Source: Turritopsis dohrnii (lineage: Eukaryota; Cnidaria; Hydrozoa; Anthoathecata; Oceaniidae). Taken from it: a DNA stretch of 64,000 bases. Positions 22,106 through 33,379 of this stretch are shown here, piece after piece. Position 1 is the stretch's first letter; every line of letters starts with the position of its first letter. The notes under the pieces are model-generated. The model saw only the letters and a program-made list of their open reading frames with translations, was not told the origin of the DNA and did not search any database. The stretch covers positions 1 through 64,000 of the forward strand of contig BQMF02000651.1 in the NCBI GenBank assembly GCA_027922465.2, written 5' to 3'. The position numbers and the translations under genes were made by a program.

Positions 22106-23468
22106 ACGATGGTATACTTACTTACTTGTGATACTTGTGACGGGTTTATTGATTCCTCAAATATCCAACTCGTTGAGTCCGATACTTTTCATATGTATTA
22201 TACTGTTTGATTCCACTCTTTTGATAGCAGTATATCCAGGGACGAGTGGTTCATCTGCAATGGTAGATAAGAACGTGTCAAGTTCTTTTTTGAATTTATC
22301 TTTTGTGCATCCCGTTAAGTTTCTGAGATGCTTTGGGAGCGCATTAAAAAGCTTTGGACCTTGCATTCGAAAACTTCCATAAACTAGCTTTTGATAGGGT
22401 CCTCGTTGGCATAGGTGTATAGCGCATTTCCTTCCTTGTCTTGCGTTCTTGTAACTTCTTATCCCACCTCCTGCTCCTTCAATATTTGGAACAAGATTCT
22501 CTAGTATACACCAGGTGTAGAAAATAATGTAACGTTCTCTTCTCCTTTGTAACGAGTACAGCTTTAATTTCCTCAGTCTTTCCCAATAACTCAAGTTGCT
22601 AAGATTCTTGACTTTTTTTGTGTATGATCTTTGGACATTTTCGATAGCTTGTATTAGTCCTGCTTCTTGGGGTGACCATAACTGAGAGCAGTAGTCTAAA
22701 TGTGGTATCACTAGCGACTTCCACAATGTAAGCATGAGGTTTTCATCTCTTGTATCAAAAGTTCTCATTATCCATCCAACAAGTTCTCTGGCTTTTTTGA
22801 CAAGGTTACTGATGTGCTGCTTGAAAGTGGCATCATCTGATAAAATGATCCCAAGATCTTTTACTGTCGATTTTGTTTTTATTACTTTATGATTGTCTGC
22901 AAAATATGGACTCGAACGTTGTCTTCCATAGTGTATTTGTTCAAATTTTTTCCCATTTAACTTCATCTTGTTTTCACTTGACCAACTGTAGATTTCGTTT
23001 AGATTGTTTTGTAACCTGAAGGTATCCATGATACTGTTTATCCCTTTCTTAACTCTGGTATCATCGGCAAAGCAAGATAATTCTGTATATCTGATACCCT
23101 TGTCAATATCTGCAATCATAATGATAAAAAGCAAGGGACCAAGTACTGATCCTTGTGGTACACCGGATAGTATTTCCGTAAGGTAGGATTCATATCCATC
23201 GACTTGAACAATCTGTTTCCTGTTTTTCAGGAACGATTTGATCCATGCAAAAAGTGTACCACTTATTCCAATGGATTTTAATTTGTATAGTAGAATGTTG
23301 TGGTCTACTTTATCAAAAGCTTTACTAAAGTCGAGATATATAACATCTACGTCTTGACCTTTTTCAAGCTGCTCCAAAATACTGTCATAGTGCCCTAGAA
23401 GTTGGCTTAGGCATGAACGGCCTTGTCTAAAACCGTGCTGTGTGGAGTTGAACAAGTCAAGTTTGCGA
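22106..23468 (-). mobile_element. LINE B, 5'-truncated, inserted into LINE A
   Basis: This minus-strand insert starts within an RT domain and ends in a short tail of AAGT-type repeats (about 22110-22140). It carries the second half of a CR1/L2-like reverse transcriptase and a 3' end. 5' truncation and a simple-sequence tail are the usual result of target-primed reverse transcription. A clear target duplication was not found. It lies in the same orientation as LINE A. Confidence 0.85.
22157..23468 (-). CDS. LINE B reverse transcriptase C-terminal two thirds (truncated, open)
   Basis: The frame is uninterrupted from the insertion junction to its stop. RT motifs are HGFRQGRSCLSQL, VIYLDFSKAFDKVDHNIL, SGVPQGSVLGPLLFIIM and SCFADDTRV (FADD catalytic box kept). 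The thumb is LVIPHLDYCSQLWSP, followed by the usual C-terminal block with GGIRSYKNARQGRKC. The open frame extends upstream to 23683 only because it runs into LINE A endonuclease sequence by chance, creating a chimeric reading. The N-terminal endonuclease and RT fingers of LINE B are missing. Confidence 0.88.
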
Positions 23469-24123
23469 TGAATAGGTGGATTGTGTGGGCAAGCGGAATT
23501 AAAGTCAATGGCTACGTTGACAACAGAATGATCAGAATTACCTAAAGGAGCAGATGTTGATGTTTCGCAAATGTTCGGGTTAGACGAGAGGAATACGTCA
23601 AGTAAAGAAGGCTCCTGATCAGCTCGATTAGGTACGCGAGTGGGAGAGTTCACAAGCTGAGTAAGAGAGTGAGAGATAGCCAAGTTGAAAGTGTCAATAC
23701 CAGATAGCTACCTATCTGGTTAGGGTTGTGAGTATGTGAGAATATTGAAATCAGCGAACACAAAGATATTAGCAGAAGGGTGAGTATGAGAGCTTTATCA
23801 ATATTTTCCGAGATAGAATTGATGACGCTGCACGACTGAGAAGATGGGGAGCGATACACAAAGAAAAGATAACTAGTTGAATGCAAGAGAGAAAGACGTA
23901 GACAGATGAAAGATTCGTCAGGAGATTCGAGATTCAATTGACGACTGACAGGAAGACAGTCACGAACATTGATACCAAGGCCGTGCATAAGAATAGATGA
24001 GTCCTTGCGATTAATAGGAAGATAGCCAGGTACATCAAAGTCAGAATAGCTAATAGAAGGGTTAAGATTAGTTTCACAAATAGCAAGAATGTCAGGAAAT
24101 GAGTTGGCTAGAAAAGATTCCAA
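23469..24123 (-). pseudogene. LINE A endonuclease, frameshifted
   Basis: The first frame (24123-23770) reads FPDILAICETNLNPSISYSDF and VPGYLPINRKDSS, with ETN in place of ETW. The continuation is in another frame: FVFADFNIL (FADFN instead of GDFN), then LAISHSLTQLVNSPTRVP and GNSDHSVVNVAI, the DH-containing end of the domain. A stop and a frame change at about 23700-23760 break it. Confidence 0.8.
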
Positions 24124-25329
24124 ATGAGAGAAGTTGATAATTACATTCGCTGTTCATGCTTTTAACAAATTAACAATGTCTGTGTTTACTGTATAATTAC
24201 TCTAGGCTCACAATTGGGCAATTCCCATCACGTGTCTAGATTTTTGCGATCAAAAGTTGACTTTGTCGAGACGGCACTATTGTTTTCTAAAAAACTTCGC
24301 TCATAAAAATATGGCTGCCTTCGATTTGTAAACAGTAAAGGCATGCATTTTTATTAAGCCTGTGGATAGTCTTATGTCTGTAGAAGCAAAGGAGGAAAGC
24401 ACTTAAATTGAGAGAAAAGGGATTAAACTGCTACTATGAACACTAAATTCCATAAAATTTTGTTATTTGCATCACTTTTGACGAACGTGAAATTAGTTAG
24501 CGGAAAGAGGAACAAGTTAGCGGAAAGAGGAACATCACCCCAATGATGTTTACAATTACAATATTTGTTATCAATCTCATTCTCCTTGTTTGTTTTTGTT
24601 GATTTAGTATCTAGAATGACCAATTGTGGTGCTAAATCCATTTTAGCTGTGTTTTTACGTTTGCATTGACGAACAGGCACTCTACACTCAAAACGTAGGA
24701 AGAAAAAACTTCAACTTTTTATTAGCTTTTGTTTTAAAAAAGTTACGCGCTCTAACATGGGTGCTATCAAACAGGGCGAAAATGGTTTCTCTTCTTAAAA
24801 AGTTCACACGGGAGGAGAGAAAAAAGGCACATGCTAAATGTACGGTGGCCCAGAAGTGCACAAAATAAATCTTTAAATGTTTAAAATAAATCTTTAAATC
24901 CGTAAAATAAGTCTTTAAATGTATAAAATAAATCATGATGCATCCTGCAGATAAACGAAAGTACCTTGAGAGGAACTGCGTGTGGGTTTATTTGTTTGTG
25001 TAATGTAATAGTTATTCACAAATGTGTACTCCTTTGTGGAGGTTGTGTATAGCTGTAGTTTGGGTACTTGTAATTGTGTTCTTGATCTGCTGGAGAGGCC
25101 AAAGGCACTCTTTCTTCTTCTTTATAGAGTAGAAAGTGACTCCCAATACTACCATTAAACTGCATGCATGCCTTCTGGTGTTTGAATCAGCAATAATTTA
25201 TGCTGTGTGTGTAGGGTTGTTGTGATTCTTTAGGGTGTTGTTCTATAGCATATGACTGTATAATAAATTGATATATTGTGTTATAATATTTCTCATTATT
25301 CATTTGTAGTAGAAATTTTAATGTAAAAA
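24124..25329. other. Spacer with short tandem repeats
   Basis: No gene can be supported. A 21-bp unit TTAGCGGAAAGAGGAACAAG is present twice in tandem at about 24496-24535. An 18- to 19-bp unit with AAAATAAATCTTTAAATG recurs about four times at 24860-24935. The last part is AT-rich and precedes the HECT pseudogene. Confidence 0.45.
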
Positions 25330-27611
25330 ATGTATTGCAGTGATTGTGGATGTTTTAAAACCTCAGACATGTGCCATAATTCAGATTGTCAACGTAGTTT
25401 CAAGAAACCAAAAACGTTTGAAGACTTTCGGGAAATGAAAGGAAAATCATGATTTATGAAAAGAAATCAAGACAATCGTTTCAATTCTGAAGCAACCATA
25501 TTTGCTTCAATGTTGAGGCCTGATTTGAAACAGGAAAGGGGTTCAAGATTATCAATTGAGGTAGATGTTAATTGGGGATACATACAAGTAAAAAGAGCAG
25601 TATTTGAAAAAATGAAGAGATACCATCCTTTTTTTGCCACATATGAAATGGAACATGTGAAATTAGTGTACAAAAGTGGGGAAGTTACACGATATATACC
25701 TGGAACAAAGATACCCTTCACGGTAAAAGAGTACAAGGAAGATTTAGGTGTTGGTTATCATGCTGTATCTGTCTATTTGATGCCATATGAAATGGATAGT
25801 GATGAAACAGAATTACAAAGTGATGACATACCCATTGCAAGCCATTCTTTAAATAGGAATTCTACACCTAAAGCAGTTGGTGCCAAGTATGTATTATTTC
25901 AATTCATCATTGTTATTTTAAATGTGAAGATCTAGCCTAAATTCTTATGATTTAGAAAGAATTGAAGAATTTTTTTGTGGTAAATATTACTGGAATCATA
26001 TGTTTAATTAATTATTTTATTTCCTTTTCTATGTTTAGGTCATTTTCTGTTACTTCATCCAGTTCAGGAAGAAAAATATGTACCGTTTGTTTTTGTACAT
26101 ATACTGGAGATGAGTGTATAATATGCACACAAAATAAAGAATTTGGAAAGTCGTTATCTGCAGATAGACAACCTCAGTCTTCTATTCCAAATCAATTAAT
26201 TGAGGATGATATTACAAATAACAATGACCAGCAAATAGATTTGGATAGCTATCAAAATCAGAATGGTATGTTTTGTAATATAATCATTAGGAAGCTGTTT
26301 TGCCTGCTGTTATTTTTTCCTTACCTAGATTAAGTTGCCACATTTTCAAGTGTTGTAAATTCACAGGCAATGTAGTGTTTAAAATTTTCTTTACCTTTTG
26401 ATCTTGTGTATGTCATTAGATAAAAGAATGATCTTGTGAGGTTTACTGAATGGACACGTTGGGATGATTGAAATTTTAAAGTGATCTTACAAATCTCAAA
26501 TGTGTTGCAACTTCCACATTTTAAGGCTAAGATTAGAATCAGTCTTTTTAGATAGTTCAACTTAGTGACTCTTTATGGAATTTTTATTTTTAGAACGCAG
26601 TATTGATGAAGAAGTAATGTTGATGAAGCATGTTGAGCTTCACCGATCACTAATTAAAACGGAGATGATTGAGTTGTTTAAAGACGAAAGCATTCTTACT
26701 TTCAAACTGAGCATTACACTCATTGATTCAAGGGGAGAACCAGAACCTGGTGTTGGTGTTGGTGTAGAGAGAGAGGCTGTAAACCTTTTTTTCAATGACT
26801 TTTATGCATCGTGCACAACTGGGAGAGAAGACAAGGTACCATCTTTACGTCATGACATGTCTCGAAATGAATGGAGAGCAATAGCAAGGATAATTATCTA
26901 CGGATTAAAGATAGAATATTTTCCAATTGCTTTATCACCTGCTTTCATGATTTCTACTCTATTTGGAGATGATGCCCTAGATGAAGTAAAACTAATCGAG
27001 CCTTCAAGAACTATGTTTCTTTAGTAGAAAAAGATACATTAACTCAGATGCTAAGTGATTTTAAAGATAATAATGAAGATCTCCTGGAGGTCCTAAGCTC
27101 GTATAATTGTAAAACCAAGCCAAGAAGAGATAATTTGAATGTAATAATTCAAGAATTAGCACACCAAGAAATGGTCCAGAAACCCAGATATGTTTCCAAT
27201 TGCTTTGCTGATGTTTTTATGTTTACTAAAGCAACCCATATCTTCAATTCAAAGGCTGAATTGTTAAACTTTTATGAAACCAGAAAACCCAACTCAAAGA
27301 AAGTGTTAAAACTGTTGAAATGCGATACATCTACAGATGAAGAAAGAGCTGTTTTTAACCACTTAACAAGGTTAATCAAAACCTTTAGTAAGCAAGAACT
27401 GTCATTGTTCCTAAGATTTGTTACTGGTGGTGACTTGTTGCCAATTTCTATCGAAGTAGAGTTCACTGATCAGGTTCCTCGTGCTCCTAGGGCAACCACA
27501 TGTGCTAACCGCCTTGCTATATCCACTAACTATCCATGTTATAATGAGCTTGTTGAAGAATTTACATCAGTTCTACGTGAAAAGGAAAGTTTTGAATTTA
27601 CTTATCATTAG
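25330..27611 (+). pseudogene. HECT-type ubiquitin ligase-like pseudogene
   Basis: It starts at ATG 25330 with a Cys-rich segment (CSDCGCF, CHNSDC), but an in-frame TGA at 25450 breaks it. The frame continues to about 25888. A second exon-like block (26039-26265) has a CxxC finger (CTVCFC, CIIC). A third block from 26594 is HECT: GVGVEREAVNLFFNDF, then a frame change near 27000-27015, then a long helical part. The end is TTCANRLAIS, which holds the catalytic cysteine, and a final Phe-rich tail. HECT ligases pass ubiquitin through that cysteine. Nonsense and frameshift mutations, and a phase mismatch between blocks 1 and 2, argue it is dead. It lies in sense inside the large gene 1 intron. Confidence 0.75.
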
Positions 27612-28911
27612 TTTTAATTCATAAAAATGTTACCTTCTTTTTATCCATACCCCGTTTATTAAAACTTTTGAATTTGACCCTTTACTTTCTTTTTTACTGT
27701 TAGTCTAAGAAAACATGTTTATTTCAGATACTTGAGACATGACCTTTGATGATATTTTTCACAAAAGCATTTATATTCACAGAATTTTTTTCCATTCAAT
27801 TAGGCTCTGCTTTCTGACACTCCAACAGAAACTGAGAAGAATTTTATGGTTTAGTTTTGTTCTCTTTTATGTATTTACTCACGGAGTTTATTATGTTATT
27901 TTCTCAACTATTGACACATGCAAGTCTTTCAAAAATTAAGAAACATTTCATAGACGGAACAAGATGAATCTCCCCACAATGGGATGTAGTGTTATGAATT
28001 GTTTGAATTGTTTTAGCTGTTATTCTAAAAAAGAGTACTTTCATCTTTCCAGTTGAGACTTAAAGTGGTTTCAATATGTTTTTCTTTTCATTGCAGACAA
28101 ACCATTTTGTTAAAGTGGTAATTTTGCTACATTTTTTTTGAACATCAACATTTGTTTCTTATGAGAGAGTATCCTTTCACTTCGTGGCCTTTTGTTCTTA
28201 CGCTTCTAAGGTGCAATTCGCCCACTTGCTACTCCAATACACTTCTATTTTTAGAGTTACTATGCCTACTTCGGGATGTGAGTCGCTGGTATTCTAATGT
28301 CCTATATTATATTTTATAATACATTTTAATTTATTTTTATTTTATACATATCTAATATCTTTTTAATCTAATATTGTAATTTTATTTGTGAATATATAAG
28401 TTGTCTAATAAAAGATTGCCAATATTTTTTTGAACATCTAAAATATTCCGGTTTTTTGTTATGCTATATACCTTGCTTGTAATTGTTTTGTTTCTAACTA
28501 CGCGAATTACAAAAGACAAGCCTAGTCTTAAGGTTAACTCAAAGGAAACATAAACAAGAAGAAGAAACAAAGCACAAAAAGTGGAAACTAATAGTCATTT
28601 TCGTGCTGTTTTATTTAGCCAGTTATTCGTGTTTCCTCCGAGTAGCACTTTTGTGACACTGAACCGTGTCATGGATAAAGTATTTTCTCAGGTGATTTCT
28701 TGTTCGACTATTTAATTAAACTTGCAGTTTCTTGTTGGTCTTGATGCTTAACACGACCACGTCTTGAAAGGCCTGTTTTTGTCTAAGAACGTCTACCACA
28801 CTAAGTACAAGAAAATTGAACAGTAGCACATTCCAAGTTAGTATCAGCAAATACATTAACCAGCTGATATTCAAATATGTCGTCTTCAATAGCTGCAATT
28901 ACAGCATCTAA
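27612..28911. other. Intron spacer
   Basis: AT-rich sequence without a supportable exon, inverted repeat or RNA gene. Confidence 0.4.
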
Positions 28912-29301
28912 GGGGCTGATTACATGATCCCGGTTAGCCGGGATGAAATTTCATCCTGCCTTGCCGAGGTCTTGGCTTCCTGGTCAAATCTTCATAAATT
29001 TCCCATCGCGATTACATGATAAAATTTCATCCCGCCTATCCGAGATCTCGGCTATCAAGAGCCGGGATCTCGGTTAGGCGGGATGAAATTTTCCCATGTA
29101 ATCGCTTCGTCCCGGTCAACCGGGACAAGTTTGAAGTTTGAGCATGCGTAGTTTGTCAAAAATTCAAAACGCAAAGGGTTAGTTTTGTCCCATCCCGCCT
29201 AAACGGGATGAAAATTTTGCATGTAACACCGAGTTGAAATTCATCTCGGCAAGGCGGGATGAAATTTCATCCCGGCTAAGCGGGATCATGTAATCAGCCC
29301 C
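28912..29301. mobile_element. Harbinger-like MITE, TAA target duplication
   Basis: The ends GGGGCTGATTACATGATCCCG and its reverse complement are perfect over about 21 bases. They continue inward through CCGGGATGAAATTTCATCC with few differences. TAA flanks both sides (28909-28911 and 29302-29304), as for PIF/Harbinger elements with TWA targets. GGGATGAAATTTCATCCCG-type palindromes recur inside. No transposase is encoded. Confidence 0.88.
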
Positions 29302-29506
29302 TAAATCATCTTGAAAGGAATCCTCGCCGATCGCAGACATTTCAAAAGTAGCTATGCAACCATACTCGGGCCGTAGGAAAAAACTAATATAAATTATTTC
29401 ATCGGGCCGTAAGTGGTAAATAAGAGAGATCAAAACATTATGTAAAGTAGTCATTACCTAGCAACCTTACCTTTTGGTTTATATTGTTTTCTTTTTAGTA
29501 ACTAAT

Positions 29507-30731
29507 ATGAATTGCATTTACTGTAACTTTGTTGTTGACACTGGTGATAGATTCTGCCAGCAATGCGGTAACCAACTCCCCAAAAGTAGAATTGGACAAA
29601 TTATAGCATCTTACTTCAAACGAGGTTATACTTACAAAGAAATTTTAATTAGCTAGTAGCCACGGTGTAAAAATGTGTCTAAGGACGTTGAAGAATAAAA
29701 TCAAAGCCATGGGTTTAAGTAGAAAGTATTCTTATAATCTTCGCGAAATGAATAAAATTGAAGTTGCTATTTCCTCCGAATTGCAAAATTCGTCAGCAGA
29801 TATGGGTTACAGAGCACTATGGCATCACCTCCGAGGTATCTTCACGTCACGAAAGATGGTGATGGAGACAGTCAGAAATCTGGATCCAGAAGGCGTTTCT
29901 CGTCGCCGTGCACAATGTCTCCATCGCCGATTATATCACTCCAATGGACCAAATGACACATGGCACATGGACGGTTATGATAGACTGAAATCTTACGGTT
30001 TCCCGATTCATGGCTGCATAGACGGCTTCAGCCGTAGAATATTATGGTTAAAACTTGTTAAATCGAACAACAATCCGAGTGTCGTGGGAAATTTATACCT
30101 CAACTGTGTTGCTGATGTAGGTGGTGTCCCTAAAAGATTGCGAACGGACTGTGGTTCTGAAAACGTAATTGCAGCTGCAGCTCAATGTTTCTTTCGCAGA
30201 AATGACAGTGATTCATTATCTGCTGAAAACTCCCATTTATATGGGTCATCTCACACTAATCAACGGATTGAAGCGTGGTGGTCTCAACTACGACGTTGCA
30301 AAAGTGGTTTCATCATCAGATTCTTCCGTGATATGATACATACTGGAGAGTACAATCCAGATGATGATGTTGAGAAAGGGTGTGCTTGGCATTGTTTCTC
30401 AACCTTGATACAGGAAGAGCTGGATGAATTAAAAGAAGCTTAGAATAGCCATTACATTCGACGTTCCAAGTATAGTATTGTTCATGGAAGACCGGAGTTA
30501 CTATTCGTTTCTCCACCGAACGGTTTTATTGACAGTGCCTATCCAATTACGAATATTGATTTTCGTGTTATCAAGAGTCATGTAGATGACGACTGGCTGG
30601 TTGAGGATGATAACCAGGTACTCTTGCAAGAATACTTTGAGTATCTATCTGAAGAACTTAATATAACACCAAGTACAACGTTCGAAGATGCTCGAAATGA
30701 CGTTCTTTATTTATTGTCACATGCAAAATAA
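29507..30731 (+). pseudogene. DDE-integrase-like gene with zinc ribbon, broken
   Basis: The N-terminal part (29507-29656) has a zinc ribbon (CIYC and CQQC) and RIGQIIASYFKRGYTYKEI, a helix-turn-helix-like start. A frame change near 29655 leads to the core (29673-30443): WHMDGYDRLKSYGF (first Asp), HGCIDGFSRRILWL, RTDCGSENV (second Asp) and NQRIEAWWSQLR (Glu). This integrase family is widespread in cnidarian and fish genomes as WHxDGNxKL proteins. An in-frame TAG at 30441 interrupts it; the same frame then continues with VHGRPELLFVSPP to a natural stop at 30731. It is probably a transposon-derived or retrogene copy, now dead. Confidence 0.78.
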
Positions 30732-31130
30732 TCTTGGAAGTAAGCCTCAAGGCCAGGAAATTACAAATAAAGCTTTCAAATTTTATTTCGTCAGGTTTGT
30801 CCAAAGATAACTTAATTTAATTTCCGTTTTTCTTTTTCCGTTTTACGTGTTTAACAAGTCGTTAGTTGAAAAATCCCCACAAATTTATTTATTTCATTCG
30901 CCAGATAAAGTAAATTTGATCGCTGCAGCGAAAAATAGAAATGGGTTTTTATTTTCTTACTATCTACGAATCTTACTAGCTGCGAATTCAAGCAAACCAG
31001 ATGACATAACATTTATCCGCCGAGACATTTTTCTCAATTTTTTGGCGAGTTTCCATTTTGTTTCCTGTGGTCGTGCGATAGAGTGGACTGCTTTTTGATT
31101 CGCTCAGTAGTTCAAGTGATATGAGCTACC
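30732..31130. other. Intron spacer
   Basis: No supportable gene. The small frame at 30847-31098 shows no known domain and is not counted. Confidence 0.4.
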
Positions 31131-31910
31131 AGAGACCAAGAGACAAATATTTACAACTTTGCTGATGATAATACTCTGTATAAGAGTGGGAAAACTCTTG
31201 AAGAAGTAGTATATGTGCTGCAAAAGGAGACTGAAAACATTCTCAATTGGTTTAAACTAAATTCCATGGCTGCAAATCCAGTAAAGTTCATAATTATGTT
31301 TCTCGGGGCTAAAAATGTTAATTTTTGTGTTAATTCGGATATGTTTAAAACCAGTTTCCAGTGTCAAACTGGGTTGGGTATGGAATCCAATAATATAATA
31401 ATAAACAAGTTCCATATGAGAGCTCTTAGTGCAGTCTATAGAGATTTTCACTCTTTGTTTCATGAACTATTAGCCTTAGATGGTAGTGATATACTTCACA
31501 AAAGAAATGAATGATTGAGGTTTTTAAATCTTTGAATAATCTAAATCCTGAGTTCATGTGGGAAATTTTTTCACCTAAAATCACTAATTAAAATTTGAGA
31601 TCAGGTAAAATCCATAAACTATGCCCAATGAATTCTACCCGATGTGGTATCAATTCATTATGTTTCAGAGGTAGTCTGCTCTGGAACAATCTCCCTAGTG
31701 ACATCAAACCTTCAAGCTCTATCATCGAATTTCGTAGAAAAATAAAACACCGGAATGGAGATACTTGCACCTTCAAAGTCTAAATTTCAATACGTAGTTT
31801 ATTTCCTTTATTTATTTTATTACTTCAAAATTGTAATTTTAAGTTAGTTTTCAAACTACTGTATATTTTATGTGACCAACTATAAATAAATTGATAATAA
31901 TAATAATTTG
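31131..31910 (+). mobile_element. LINE remnant, RT palm and 3' end
   Basis: The sequence reads IYNFADDNTLYKSGKTLEEV and then LQKETENILNWFKLNSM, the FADD catalytic box and following helix of an L2/jockey-like reverse transcriptase. An internal deletion follows, then the thumb tail (DFHSLFHELLALDG) and the C-terminal block FRGSLLWNNLPSDIKPS. The end is a short ATAATAATA run near 31890-31910. Stops and shifts show it is dead. Confidence 0.75.
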
Positions 31911-32132
31911 ATCATTTTTCACTATGTGCATGTTCCTTGCGCCGTATATAAATGCATGAAGATAAGTTACGTTGTTTGCAATTATCATAGTGCAAAGTGC
32001 TTTTTATTTATGTTTACCCAAGATGGCCTCTTCAATTCCACTTGAATTTTGAGTTAAGTGAGAATCAGTGAGGCGGCTTCAAACTAAGCGCCCTTTTAAA
32101 AACACCCTTATATATTCTATTCTTTAATGTAG

Positions 32133-32198
32133 GAAGATAGAGCAGCGATACTGAACAATGATACTGAACAGTACGTGCAAGATGAACCCCTAAAAAAT
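32133..32198 (+). CDS. Candidate gene 1 acidic microexon
   Basis: A 66-base segment lies between an acceptor (TTTAATGTAG) and a donor (AAT/GTATGT), with phase 0 at both ends. It encodes 22 residues including ILNNDTEQYVQDEP. The acidic composition matches the linker exons of genes 1 and 2. No counterpart was identified in gene 2, so it is tentative. Confidence 0.4.
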
Positions 32199-32674
32199 GT
32201 ATGTTTTAGATTTATTTATTGCATCTGCCTGTGTCCGATCTGGAGGAAATTTGAGAGGTGGAACCCAATATGAGCAGAGTTCAGAATGAACCTGGTAAAC
32301 CTGGAAAAGAAAGGAAAATTTTAGAATGTCGGAAAACCTGGAAAAGTCAGGGAGGTTTTCTAAAAAATTCTTTTAGTCAAGGAAAAATGCTATATTGGTC
32401 AGCGCCGCAAATCTTTCATTTCTCCGTGTCTGTCAGTCCGTGTGTGTGTAATGTTGCAGGTCTATACGCCCCAGTTAGACGCCCGTTGTTGCTAACTTTA
32501 AATTTTTCAGTTCGAAATCAGAAAGTATAAAGCACGATGTTGATTTTTGGAAAATATGTCACTTGTGTGTGACGAAGTAAATATATCACAATACAAAAAG
32601 AGTTCTCTTCATTCGAATAAATGAATAAGTTATTTTGTTTTAATGCGCCCTCTCCCCGCCCTTTATTTGAACAG

Positions 32675-32877
32675 AAGTGGATTCTGGTAGTGAAACGCTG
32701 CTAAAACTTATCAACAAGAACCAAGACAAGAAGTACATTACTTTGGTTCCTCTAAACGATCAAATTAGGCTTTACATGCGATCATACAACAACTTATATG
32801 GAAGTGTAATTGAATCAAGACATGAACAGCCACGTATCCTAATTGGATGGGATAGAAATTCTGGAAGAAAAAGTCAG
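32675..32877 (+). CDS. Candidate exon, unknown domain, GC donor
   Basis: The acceptor TTATTTGAACAG is followed by a 67-codon open frame with TLVPLNDQIRLYMRSYNNLY and PRILIGWDRNSGR. It ends CAG/GCAAGT, a good match for the minor GC-AG donor. I do not recognise the domain. Its incoming phase (1) does not match the preceding candidate exon, so its place in gene 1 is unresolved. Confidence 0.4.
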
Positions 32878-33118
32878 GCAAGTTGCATAGATTATTTATC
32901 TGATGCCACTCAAATTAATGTTTTCTTTTTCTCCAAAACATTATAATATATTTAAAGATAAGATGTTAGTTTACATACCTTAAGGGAAGACAAGGTGATT
33001 CTTACTGAATTATTCTATTCATAGTCACAAGAAAAAGCTTGGAAAATATAGCTACATATTTTCTCTAGAGCTGAATTATATAAAAGGAGACTATTTCCTT
33101 TTCGCATCCCCTATTTTT

Positions 33119-33342
33119 CCCCTGGAAACCATTCTACACAACACAAGGAACATAATGTCAAAAAACATCACATTTCTTTACAATTCAAGAAAAAGTCGTT
33201 TAATGGAACTTTTCCCTTGAAAGCTTAAAATTGAACCATATTCATATCTTTATATATATCTTTTATTAATTTATCTTCTTCTATTTGGTCTTTTTTGACC
33301 ATATAAATGTTCTTTGTGTTGTGTAGAATGGTTTTCAGTGAG

Positions 33343-33373
<31 letters not shown>
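33119..33373. repeat. Hairpin element next to a 28-base G run
   Basis: CTGGAAACCATTCTACACAAC at 33122 and GTTGTGTAGAATGGTTTTCAG at 33319 are inverted arms of about 33 bases enclosing about 155 bases. The loop includes the dispersed repeat also seen at 16803-16890. Directly after the right arm is an uninterrupted run of about 28 G (33346-33373). Proline-rich frames on the other strand here are products of this run. Confidence 0.75.

Positions 33374-33379
<6 letters not shown>

Larger units (their letters stand above)
19960..24123 (-). mobile_element. LINE A (CR1/jockey-like), interrupted by LINE B
   Basis: On the minus strand the order is endonuclease (about 24123-23470), a nested second LINE (23470-22110), then the rest of LINE A: linker (22081-21866), RT fingers and palm (21912-21031) and RT thumb plus tail (21006-20026). 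LINE A sequence continues logically across the insert: the endonuclease end PLGNSDHSVVNVAI before it and WDSFRDLIRDLPVD-type linker after it. Its 3' end near 19960 has a duplicated ~37-bp AGATGAGAAAAGGAAGAA block. Several frameshifts and a changed catalytic box show it is dead. Confidence 0.85.
31911..33118. other. Intron with candidate small exons
   Basis: There is no domain gene here. Two candidate gene 1 exons are listed separately (32133-32198 and 32675-32877). The sequence TACCTTAAGGGAAG at about 32977 matches the end of the MITE at 44060 and may be a solo fragment. Confidence 0.4.

Noticed and set aside
22157..23683. A single 508-residue RT protein
   Set aside because: The first ~70 residues are LINE A endonuclease read through the junction into LINE B.
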